64,000 nt of DNA from Petrolisthes cinctipes (lineage: Eukaryota; Arthropoda; Malacostraca; Decapoda; Porcellanidae): NCBI GenBank assembly GCA_033782935.1, contig JAWQEG010002506.1:1-64000 (forward strand), given 5' to 3'. The notes below the pieces were generated by a model. It searched no databases. It was not told the origin of the DNA and saw nothing but the letters and a program-made list of their open reading frames with translations. The position numbers were made by a program, and so were the translations under genes. Below are positions 37,053 to 48,400 of the stretch, in pieces (the first letter of the stretch is position 1; each line of letters starts with the position of its first letter).

Positions 37053-38125
37053 TTGGCATAGAATGTATCACTGAAGAAGAAATTATATGAACTCAACTCT
37101 GTGTGTGCGGCGGGGGGAGGGGTACGACACAAGCATGCACGCATTCAACCAGGAGTGACGGAAGCAGAGGGAGAGATGAGGGGGATGGGTTGGATTGTGC
37201 CGTTGACAAGGTGGGAACTTTCTCTATCATAGAACAAGCTGAGTTTTACAGCGTGAGAGAAGAAGACATAAACAATACACACAGCAGAATCCAACACTGC
37301 ACTCGTCAATACCAGTCCCATCACGCAACATACAAGGTTTCTGTAATAATAAATTACATTTTGTGTTCCGGATTCACAGAGTTCACGGATGAGGGTGAGG
37401 GACGGTCGAACGTTTGTTGATCGGTGTACAGTCTGATGCAAAAACCGTGTCCATTCATGGTCTGTGTATAGTGCTTGTCTTGTGGTGTGTGTGTTTGCGC
37501 GTCAAAGAAAGAGAGATAGAGTGGCAGGGGTAGTATAATGCAGGTGTGTAAAGTTACCGCCCTTTGAATAAACCTGTGTGTGTGTGTTTGTGTGTGTGCA
37601 TGTGTGTGTCAGAGAGTGAGTGAGTGTGACAGGGGTGGTATACTGCAGGTGTGTAAGGTGAGCACACTGTGGGTAAACCTGTGTGGCCTACTCTGACAGT
37701 GAGAGGGGCCCGGGAGGTGGTTGGGAGGGTTGGGAAGCAGAGTAGAGGGGAGGGGGAGGTGGAGAGGAATGGTGGTGTAAGGAGAGTAAGGGGAACAGGG
37801 ATAAAATAAGGAAGAGAGGCTAAGGGTAAGAAGGGACTAAGGAATGGCTATGTGGAAGGGGAGAATGGGATGGGAAGGGAGGAAGAGAGAGAAGGAGGGA
37901 GGAATGTATGGGGAGGCGAGAGAGGAACTTAGGGTTTGGGTGGAAAACGGAGGGAGAAAGAAGGGAGGGGAAAGGAGAGGAGAATTTGAAAGAGAGAAAA
38001 GGTAGAGTGGGAGACCGATAAGGAGAGAGGGTGGATAAAGAAAATATTTAGGGAAGAGAGGGAGAGGTGGAAGAGAAAAGTGTATAGGAGTGGTGGTAAT
38101 GAAATAGGAAACGAGGAAAAAATGA
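36551..38125. other. No gene; trinucleotide-rich, GT and purine-rich parts
   Basis: TTA/CTG/CAT-rich degenerate sequence at 36700-36960 and (GA)n at 37018-37050. Two related segments with GT runs and AGTATAATGCAGGTGTGTAA or GGTATACTGCAGGTGTGTAA lie at 37480-37680. The rest is purine-rich to 38125. I recognise no gene. Confidence 0.6.
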
Positions 38126-38129
38126 AAAG

Positions 38130-38214
<85 letters not shown>
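38130..38214. repeat. (GA)n microsatellite
   Basis: Eighty-five bases of pure GA. Confidence 0.95.
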
Positions 38215-38219
<5 letters not shown>

Positions 38220-38587
38220 AAAGAGGATGAAGGGTAAAAGAGAGATGTTAGTAAAACCGAGTAACCTGATAGTTTTTTAGTGAGACTCTGGACCTCTCTC
38301 TCCCCCCCACACCACACCACAACACACCACAACAAAACACAACATTACCACTTCCACAAACACCACCACCAACACAATCATCACACACACACACACACAC
38401 ACTACGACCCAGGCTCACCACCCTATTAAACACTGACCCAAGCTGACCTGTAGTGGATACCAAGGTCAGAAGGTCAAGCCAACCTCACGATATCACTTTT
38501 AACTTCCTGGACACACACACTTTCCACGAGTTTGGTTGGTACACTCAAGAGAAGGATGCATTATCAGTCAGTACACGAAATTTGGAT

Positions 38588-38800
<213 letters not shown>

Positions 38801-38967
38801 AGAACAAGAATGTCATATGCAGGCGTCGCGTGGGTGGTGGATATAAAGGTCGTAATTTGAAACCCATAAGAGTGTGAAGGTGAAATTACCGAGACTTTCA
38901 TACATGAGAAGTTCACTGACTCTGTAACAACCTTCATGTCTCTACATACAGCACAAATATATGTATC

Positions 38968-39125
38968 CTTAAGTGGGGGAAGTACTGTGTTGGTAAATCT
39001 GGAGCAACTGATTTCTTCAGACCATTCCAAGCAACAGGACACCATTATTTATGTTCACCTGGTCCTGTTCCCTGGCATTCTTTAGACTTTAGAGGAATCA
39101 AGGTGCTCCAATGTACCAAAAGTAC
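38968..39125 (-). repeat. HP-A hairpin element, complete copy
   Basis: TTGGTAAATCTGGAGCAACT, GATTTCTTCAGACCATTCC and AAGCAACAGGACACCATT form one arm. TGGTCCTGTTCCCTGGCATT, AGAGGAATCAAGGTGCTCCA and ATGTACCAAAAGTAC form the other. Confidence 0.75.
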
Positions 39126-39661
39126 AAAAGAAAAAACATATACTGACGACTTAAAGCCAAGGATTCATAAAAAAATAATAGATCCTCCTGGATTGGTGAG
39201 AGAGAGGGAAGGATGGTAGTATGAGAGGGGTAAATGACAAAAGAGAGGGGTGAATAGGAAAGGGTTATAAGAGATAGGATAGGGAGTAAAATATAGAAAG
39301 AGGAGAATAATAATAAGAGAGGGAGGAGAGGTGGCAGCAGAAGGAAAGAGAAACAGATTATAAGAGAGAGGAGAGGAAGCAAATGCAAAAGAGTTAAAAA
39401 AAAAGAGAAACACGAAAAAAAGGCGAGAAAGAAACAAGAGATGAACAAAGTCTGGTGCTGAAAAGTTTGTCTGTGACGTGTGTAGTGTGGAAACTCCAGG
39501 TGGTGCAGGTGGAACTTAGGGATGGGACACTGACATACACACATACTATACATACACAGAGGGAAGAAGACACACACACACTCATATACATACACACACC
39601 AAGGGGCCACGGACGTACACATACACATTATACATACATGGGAAAACGAACATACACACTT

Positions 39662-39692
<31 letters not shown>

Positions 39693-40427
39693 GGGGTAAC
39701 GAATATACAGACTGGTGGAAAAGAAGGTGAAGGAGGAGGAGAAGAAGGGGGAGTCGGTAAGGTTGGTGTGTGTGTAGGGAGGAGGGAGGGGAGGAAGGAT
39801 GGATGCTGAGTCACTCATTGTAGGTTACTGGGAGAGGTGTTGAGAAGGGTCATAGGGGGTCAAGGGTACGTCTCTCTCTCTCTCTCTCTCTCTACAAAAA
39901 TAAAAAAAAAATTGACTGGAAAGAGTTCATGCTTTTAATCTTGGTTCCCTAAATATATTATATCTCCAAACTTTTAATGTATGTTTTGAGTAGATTCCAC
40001 CGTTTATAAATATGGCACATCAATACAGCTGAAAATTAGGGTATTAGGTTTCATAGTCATATGTATTAGTTTGCTTTGCATTTGTTGAAGGAGCTATTAT
40101 GTATTGAAATGAGGACGATATGAATTATATATAAACACGAATTAATATAATACTGAATTCAGTGTACGTAAAAATAATTCTGGAAACGTGAAACTTATTA
40201 CCCGTAAACAAATGAATGAATAATTACGTGTGTGCAAACCATGTGTGTGTGAAATAATATATGTGTGTGGAAAAAAACACCTAAAAATAAATCGTCAGTT
40301 ATACCTGGACTTTACTGGTGGTGAAAATTTCGAAGTGTTATTGAAGGTGAATGTGTAGAAACAATTACTACTATGGGGATGAGAAACACAACCAAAGCAT
40401 TCATTGTATACGTCACAGTAGGTGAGT

Positions 40428-40430
<3 letters not shown>
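39126..40430. other. Purine-rich, CA/CT runs, then AT-rich; no gene
   Basis: Purine-rich to about 39450. Interrupted CA words occupy 39530-39692 and (CT)n 39872-39892. AT-rich sequence without any recognised feature runs from 39895 to 40430. Confidence 0.65.
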
Positions 40431-40489
<59 letters not shown>

Positions 40490-40497
40490 ATTAGTAT

Positions 40498-40547
<50 letters not shown>

Positions 40548-40555
40548 ATTAGTAT

Positions 40556-40625
<70 letters not shown>
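40431..40625. repeat. Three (GA)n blocks with a fixed spacer
   Basis: (GA)n blocks are each followed by TGGAATTAGTATACACACAC (the last by GGAATTAGTATACACA). A GA block plus a 20-bp spacer has been triplicated, as in the 10608-10870 array. Confidence 0.95.
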
Positions 40626-40628
<3 letters not shown>

Positions 40629-40764
40629 TTAGTATACACAACAAGCACAGTTTACCGAAGGGCGAAAGTGCCATTCCCGACTAACCTTTCACTCGTGACG
40701 TCACAGGCGACACTTGTAACGTCACAGGCGTTGGTTTGGCTTGGGGTCTGCTTTTTGGGAGGTT

Positions 40765-41058
40765 TAAGGGGGTGCGAGAATAGGGGGAAGGGTTTAGGGG
40801 GGTGCGGGGGTTTTTGGGGGGTGCGGGAATAGGGGGACAGGCTTGAAGGGGGGGTTAGGGAGGTGCGGGAATAGGGGACAGGCTTTCTACACCCCCAAGC
40901 CTGTAACCCTATTTCCGCACCCCCCAACCCCCCCCCTCAAGCCTGTCCCCTATTCCCGCACCTCCCTAACCCCCCCAAGCCTGTCCCCCTATTCCCGCAC
41001 CCCCCTAACCCCCCCCCCCCAAGCCTGTCCCCTACTCCCGCACCCCCTAACCCGACCC
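40765..41058. repeat. G/C hairpin satellite, locus 2
   Basis: Forward GGTGCGGGAATAGGGGGACA-type units (40765-40885) face inverted CTGTCCCCTATTCCCGCACC units (40900-41050) across the spacer TTTCTACACC. Unit and architecture are the same as at 33662-33868, with one or two more inverted units here. An HP-A copy starts about 10 bp downstream. Confidence 0.9.
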
Positions 41059-41067
41059 TAGTAATTT

Positions 41068-41214
41068 GTGGGGGTAGTAAATCTGGAGTAACTGATTCCT
41101 CCAAACTATTCTAAGCAACAGCTAGGTCACCATTATTTTTTTCATCTGGTCCTGTTGCCTGGCATATTTTAGAGGAATTAAGGCCAATGTACCAAAAGTG
41201 TATTACCCCCCTTT
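41068..41214 (-). repeat. HP-A hairpin element, complete copy
   Basis: Starts GTGGGGGTAGTAAATCTGGA with GTAACTGATTCCTCCAAACT. The other arm has GGTCCTGTTGCCTGGCATAT, AGAGGAATTAAGGCCAATGT and ACCAAAAGTGTATTACCCC. Confidence 0.8.
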
Positions 41215-41641
41215 ATGGTGATTTTAATTCCTCCCTTCCTCAATGAAAGGTAAACCAGCCATCAGGTCTCAAGGGGCGAGGCAATGGAGAGTCAAAGTTG
41301 GTGTTTTGGAAACGAAATTAAATTATATCTTTTGAATTATTAATATATAGACTTTTAAGGATATTTACACACACACACACACACTCTCTCTCTCTCTCTC
41401 TTAAAATATGCCCAGATTATTTGTAAAGTAACTACTGAAGCCTTTGAATATGCTTTATACAATTATGCCCTTCATTACACCAAGTTATTTATCTACGACA
41501 CATTTACCCCCTTAAAAGTTGTTATTCTTCATTTCATATAAGCTGCAACAATAACAGTTAATGCATACTTACGATCGGATGTTAGTTATATTCTGCAGGT
41601 TAATAATCCTTCGATATACTGATATGATATACTGTAGGTTA

Positions 41642-41810
41642 ATGGGAAATTCTCTTGTTGGGTCAGATTGGAAGGCTATTGATTCTTCCTAACTATGCCA
41701 GAAAACACATGCCTTCAATGACACTAATAAGTGATCTGTTGTTTTTTTTAATCATAGTTTGGAGGAATCAGAGACCTTCCAATTCCCCACCAAAAGAATC
41801 TCCCCTTTAA
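41642..41810 (-). repeat. HP-B hairpin element, complete copy
   Basis: One arm has TTGTTGGGTCAGATTGGAAG and GCTATTGATTCTTCCTAACT; the other has TAGTTTGGAGGAATCAGAGA and CCTTCCAATTCCCCACCAAA, ending CCCCTTTAA. Confidence 0.8.
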
Positions 41811-42109
41811 GTACGGTACCTCTGAGATAATGTAAGGTTTGCTACTTAAAATTGCTTAAGTGCCGTTAAAGTCGAGAGTAGTGCATAATTTTTTTAACAG
41901 GTAGGCCTTCAAATCGTGTGAGGAGAAGAAAGATACAGGTGTGTTGCAAGTGGTGTTTGTGTTGCATATCACGTGTGCCAAGTGTTGCATGCATTGTCCT
42001 ATGATTCTGTTGTGTTGTGTTGTGTGACAGATGTTGCATGTTTGTATTCTATTATAGATACAATGTTCGTTTTGTTGTAGGTTTGTGCTGTAGGTGTGTC
42101 AGACTGTCA

Positions 42110-42395
42110 GTTCGTTGGGTTGATATATGATATGCCCTGTGATTTAGATATCAAGTTTTGTGGGTATATACTGTGTTGCAGGTGTGCCATGCATTGCAGA
42201 TATGTGATGAGAGTGTGTTGCATGTGCGTAATTTGTGTTGGATGGTGTTGCAGATGTGTAATGTGATGAATGGTGTTGCAGATGTGTAAATTGTGTTGGA
42301 TTGTTTTGCAAGTGTGTAATTTGTGTCGCAGGTGTGTCACTAATTGCAGATATGCGGTGTTGCAGATGTTTAATTTGTGTTGTGTGGTATTGCAG
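42110..42395. repeat. TTGCAG(A/G)TGTGTAAT minisatellite upstream of crb
   Basis: Units of about 30-36 bp repeat GGTGTTGCAGATGTGTAAT and TTGTGTTGGAT or similar. Most units contain TTGCAG followed by A or G, i.e. a 3' splice-site lookalike. The last one (GGTATTGCAG, ending 42395) serves as the acceptor of the signal-peptide exon. Confidence 0.85.
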
Positions 42396-42487
42396 GTGTG
42401 GTCCTATTACTACTGGCGGGACTGCAATGGGCTGCAACACAAACCAGCGACCTCCAAGATGACAACACTGAGGACAACACTATACAG
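42396..42487 (+). CDS. crb: crb exon with signal peptide
   Basis: Encodes [18 protein letters not shown] and an acidic stretch. It is a hydrophobic core followed by a plausible signal cleavage site after the Ala-Ala-Thr-Gln region. The acceptor is TATTGCAG and the donor CAG|GTGAAT. It enters with two bases of a split codon and leaves in phase 0, which matches the next exon. There is no in-frame ATG: a TAA lies in frame at 42371-42373, so the start codon is in an upstream exon. The visible evidence is the hydrophobic core plus the frame fit. Confidence 0.65.
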
Positions 42488-45400
42488 GTGAATATGGTAG
42501 GCCTATTACACACACGCACACATTTCTGGTAACATAGTAGTATTGGACATGATTTTGGACTTGTATCATTCTTTATTTTTCTGAGGGCAGATTTTTTTTT
42601 CCTAGCCATTTGCTACAAATCGCTCATGTGGCATCACTGCTATGGGTGACGTTTGGCATCAAGGCAACTCCTCTCGCCTCCATCAGTTGTGTAAATATTT
42701 CTTATTGTTGGTTTCCAGTCGTTCTTGCGCCGCATTTAGGTCCTGGTAGTCTGCTGCAGTCCAGGTTAGGTTAGGTTAGGTTAGGTAAGGTTAGGCTAAT
42801 TCCCAAATTCCCTATATCCAAGGGAAATGTCACCGGAACTACATCTAGGAAATATAAACACAGCTTATAGCGAGTTGCGGTGGTGCCAAACGTCACCACT
42901 CTGCCCCCTCAGCAGGCCGTAGGAAGGTCCCTGGTGTCCCTGGGGTACACCGGCGTAGCACCTGCGGTGTATGGCTTATCGAGTCAGCCTGTCAGATTAG
43001 TTGGGGGTGTGCCACTGCTGCCCCCCTGGTAGGCCGTAGGAAGGTCTCCGGTGTCCCTGGGGTACACCGACGTAGCACCTGCGGTGTATGACTCATCGAG
43101 TCAACTTGTCAGATTAGTTGGGGGTGTGCCATCGCTGCCCCTCGGCAGGCTGTAGGAAGGTCCCCGATGTCCCTGGGGCACACCGGCATAGCACCGGCAG
43201 TCCATACCATTGGTCACAAATCCCCAGGGATGCTCCACGACTTTACCGCAGGTAAACTGGCAGCACCTCTATGACTTACCAGAGACTTATCCCCATGCAC
43301 ATTTTTTACAATGTATATGAATGTTTATATCGCCGGTATATCCTGGATACACCGGTGATTCACTGGCGTTACATCCGCAGTGTTTCTTAAGGTCGGTGGG
43401 GTTTTGCAACAGTTTTCTTGCCGGCGGTGAACAAGAATATCGGAGGCAGATCGGGGGCGACTTATTTTTATTTGGGTTGCACAACAAAAAGTTGGGAGGG
43501 GCGCCAACTTTTCGTGGCGCGACCCGAACTGCTGGCGAACCACCAAAATGGGTTTGAGTACCCCGTCCACTTCCTGCTGCACAACTGCACCGATGGCTTC
43601 ATTCGAGGCATCTGTGTATATGGACTTAGGTGCGTGCGGCATAGGGTAAGCTAGGAGTGTGGTGTCTGCCAGTTTCCTCTTGATCGGCCTCTTGTGAAGG
43701 CCTCCCCAACCGCGGAAGACCAGACAAGCTTCTTTTGTGAAGCCTTCTTCAGTCCCTTGAGTAAGTCGTGCAGGGGCACGAGGGTAGAGGCGGCATGAGG
43801 ATTAAACTGGTGGTAGCAGTTAACCACCCCCCAAAATTCCCTGAGTTTCCTGGCTGTCGTGGGTAAGGGGAACTCTCTCATGGCCTCTACCTTCTGCGGT
43901 AGTGGGTTGATGCCATTGGGAGTTACGCGGTGGCCGAGGAAGTCGAGGTGGTCTGCCCCTATGACTCACTTGGAGGGGTGAATCTTGAGTCCATACTGCT
44001 GCAGGTGGCTGAAGAGTTCACTCAGGTGCTGCTGGTGTTGTATATGAGTGTGTGACACAACCAGGATGTCGTCGATATACACCACCATGTAATCTAAACC
44101 CAGCAGCACCTTATCCATGAACATCTGGAATGTCTGGGCGGCATTGCGTAACCCAAAGTTCATGGACGGGAACTCAAATAATCCGAATGGCGTAGTGAAG
44201 GCGGTCTTCTTTATATCATCCTCCGCAACAGGAATCTGGTAGAAGGCACGGACCAGGTCGATCTGTACAGCCTTGGAGCTTGGAGTGGAAGTCCAAGACG
44301 TGAGGTATTGGGTAACTGTCGGGGATGGTAGCAGCGTTCAGGGCCCTGTAATCTCCGCATGCCCTCCACTCTCCTTCCTGCTGCTTAGGGACCATGTGTA
44401 GAGGAGACGCCCACACGCTGTCGAAAGGTCTGGCCACGCCCTGCTGGATCATCATGTGGAACTCCCTCTTGGCTGCCTCCAGGGGCTCAGGGGGTATCCT
44501 CCGTGGTTTGGCAAAAACAGGGGGGCCTGTCGTGGTGATAGTGTGGCAGTTACCTGGGTCATGATTGTGTTGTGTGGTGGTAGTGGAGAGTAGCTGTGGA
44601 TATTCGTGTAGTATGTGTTCGTAGGTGTTAGTGTGTGAAATGTGTGTGATCGTGGGTGTGGCGTGTCGACAGTGTTTGGTGGGGATGGCACCTCTCGTAG
44701 GTTGGTGTATAAGGCGTTGTCTTTTGGTGTCTATGAGTAAGTCGTGAGCGGTTAGAAAATCAAGACCCAGGATCGGTGCCCATACGTCAGCCACGACGAA
44801 TGGCCAAACATATTCCTGGTTAACAAGAGTCACCCCCCTACTCCTCGTACCGTAGGTGGTGATGGGTGACTTGTTAGTGGTAAGGAGGTCTTATGCTGTG
44901 GACGCCAAGGAAGTTGTCGCCCGACTCAAGGTCTTCCACCCACAGGAGAGTGCGAGCGGTGTGATGGGGTGAGCTGAAGGTGTTGCCTGGTTGTTGCTGC
45001 ATGGGTGACAGAGGCGTGGTAGCGAGGTTGGCGGCCATGTTGTAGTCGGTGGCAGGTGGAGCGTGGTGATGTGGCGTCAGTGTGTTGTCGCTCGGCCCTG
45101 AGTGTTTTGGTGTGGTGCGGGCGGTAGTGTGGAGGGCGTTGTCTTGCCACCGCCTTACTCATTTCCCTTCGTAGATCTTCCGATCTGGCGGTTGGCAAAA
45201 GAACCCCACTGGCATGGGGAGCGGCAGTTACGTGCAGTGTGGCCGATGCACAGTTGGGAGATTTGCCACTGTTGTTGAGGTGTGGTAGAATGTGGTTGTC
45301 TTGGTGTTGGAGGAAGTATGCGTGGAGGCGGAGCATACTGTTGGTGTTGCTGAGTCGGCGGTTGTTGGAGGGTGTGTAACACTGTGTTGAGAGCATGCGT

Positions 45401-48400
45401 TAGTGTGTCGAATTGGTTGGACTGGCGGTAGTGCCTGGTGGTGTTGTGTAGGAAGAGTAAGGTGGGGTAGGGTTGGAGGTAGCACTTGGTGGTGTTGTGT
45501 AGGGGGAAGGTGTTGGTACTGATGTTAAGGTGGTGGAGGTAGGTGTTGTTGTGTTGGTGGTAATGATGCCGGTGGAGCGGCGGGTGTGGGCGGCGTGATG
45601 ACGTTGGCGGTGGTGTGTTGCGAGGGCCACGCGCCGGCTCTGTTGGTGAACGTGAAAATATGGGGGACACAAAGGGAGGGAGGAAGGGGTAGCACGTTGG
45701 AATATGGGGAATACGTAATGACAGGGGGTGGTAGGTAGGGGTTAGTATGGAGGAAAGGGTGGAAATAAGGCCGAAAGAAAGTAAGTGGAAGGGTAGGGGA
45801 GCGAAAGGAAGGAAATACACGGGGAACGTTATGTTAAGGACAATATATTGGAGGGGGTAGAACACTGGAGAGACGAAATATAAGCAAACAAAAGGAGGGT
45901 AAAATGTACGTGTGTGTGGGGTACCTTAGTGTTGAGTTGTGGAGCACGTGGAGCTGGAGTGAAGGTCTCGGTGGAAGCGGCTTGTAGTGCGTAGGCAGCT
46001 CGTAGACCATGGAAGGGCGTAGGGTAGCTTGGTTTGCTGAATAATGACTGGTAAATGAGTTGTTTAATTCCGGGGTCACCAATTGTAAACACAAAGGCTT
46101 GTGTTACTACCGGAGGTGAACAGACTCGAATACACAGTACAATTTATTCAGTACAAATACAAATAGTAGCACAGTCAATATATGTAGTAGCCAAGCACCT
46201 TGTTGTGGTCCAACCCGCCTGCCATGGTGGTATGTAGTATCTTGATGTAGCGTTGGTGTGTGGAGAGAGACACTTGGCATCTTGAGTCTTGATGTCTTGG
46301 TGTGGCGTTGGTTTCGGCAGGTTAGCGAAGGAGAACCTTCCAGGTAGAGCACTGGTGAGATAGTGCCGAGGCTCGGCTAGCCAGGCGTCGATCTTGGGCA
46401 GACAGACAAGTGAGGTTGATGATGCACGAGCGTCAGACAGGTGAGATATCAGAAGCATAAGGTGCTTGGGTTCACTACAATATATATACAGCAGACAGTA
46501 CACTACATAAGAAAATAAAAAACATAAGATAGGCTGTTATTATCTGACACCAGTTAAAAATTTATATCATTGCTATTACCACCAATATAAATATTGTATA
46601 ACTACAAATAGGTTAAAGTAGCCCCTGGCTAGTACTATACAGTGGTAACGCGTTAGCCTCGCATCCGTGAGGTCGGCAGATCGAGCCTCGCCCAGGCCCG
46701 AGTTAAAAACTGTTTACTGGAGGGATACTACCATGGTGGGGAGTTGGGCTTGCCCAGAGCCGTAGATATTCTATATCTATGGCTCTGGGCTTGCCTGGCT
46801 GATGTTCGGGAGAGTATGTCATCAGAGATAGATACCAGAACTGATACCTTGCAACTTTTTTTTTAGCATCAGTTAATATCATGAAGTGTCATAACCACCC
46901 ATACAAATACTGTATAACTATAGAAAGGATAAGATATCATCATCTGACACCAGTTTATATCAGTGTCATTACCACCAATATAAATATTGTATAACTATAG
47001 AAAGGATTATTAAGGTATTAAGGCAGGAGCGGGGCTGGTCCATCTTCTACTGTAGCTCATAGGATAGTCTCTCGTCTGGGTGAATTGCGCCCCTTTTATT
47101 CAGTGTCTCCAGTCTCCCGGATGTGGCGTTGTCACGTGACCCAGTGCATCACCTGGTGTGCTGCACCCATATGAATCATACCTGGGAGAAGGAAAGGAGG
47201 CTGGCGCCTGGCATCCCAGAAGGGGATTAAGCTGCGATAGGGGATAGGATTAGCGTACCCGCCAGACTGTGGCTGTCTGAGGCCGGGAAAACTACAAAGG
47301 AATGAGTGGTGCATATGGCGCCACTACAGTATCATCATCTTTGGTGTAGGTTACTCCCTCAAGGAAGAGCCTGCAGACAGTTGGCTCCTGTTTGCTGATG
47401 ACGTGTCTGATTGTTCCAGCAAGCACATCCAGTAAGTGCGTCTATGCAATGATTGGTGGATACAAGTATTTATTCATTATAAATATAAGGTGTACTATAT
47501 CTGCAGTAGTGGTGTGGTGGTGTGGTATGTTACAACGTCTGTGTGGATTGCTGTGCTTGGTGGGTTCGAGGCTCCGAAAGGCATATGTATATCTTTAATG
47601 GAAATTTCCTGGCAAAGTGATTGTGCTTGACGTTAGGTTAGGTTAGGGTGGAGATAAGGGGAAGGGACTTATCAGTATGGAATACTAGCCGATTCCTTCA
47701 CACAACTTTAATTCATATTGTAATTATACAGGGTGTATCGCAACGTATATAATTAAATTACACCAGAGATATAAAATATAATTTTGAGTATATTTTGTTC
47801 TATAAAGTATGCTGTGTGTGATCTCAGTAAAGTACAATGAATACTGATAAAAACTATTTTAACTTGTGTTGTCAAATGGCAGTGAGCTTCGGAGGGAGTG
47901 GTAGCCTAATATTGTTTTGGGACCAAAGAGGCCTTATTTATCTCATCTTAATAAGTTTTATCATGATTGCAATATTTATGTGATGTTCTATAACGTACAT
48001 TGAATCATATTTTCAATGCAGAGGGATAATACCAGGCTCCTATAAATAATATTCGACGAAATATGATTAATATCTTTTGGAGGTTAAGTAAACTCATCCA
48101 ACATAATGCAACCTGCAAGCCTGAACATTTCCCTACATTTCACGGATTTTCTTATTATACAGGCCTGGTATTATCCCTCTGCATTGAAATTATGATTCAA
48201 TGTACGTTATAGAACATCACATAAATATTGCAATCATGATAAAACTTATTAAGATGAAATAAATAAGGCCTCTTCGGTCCGAAAACATATTAGGCTTCCA
48301 CTCCCTCCGAAGCTCCCCGCCATTTGACAACACAAGTTAAAATAGTTTTTATCAGTATTCATTGTACTTTACTGAGATCACACACAACATACTTTATTGA

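Noticed and set aside
46621..46700. Functional tRNA gene
   Set aside because: The anticodon loop lacks U33, the stems are imperfect and a non-tRNA body follows; a SINE fits better.
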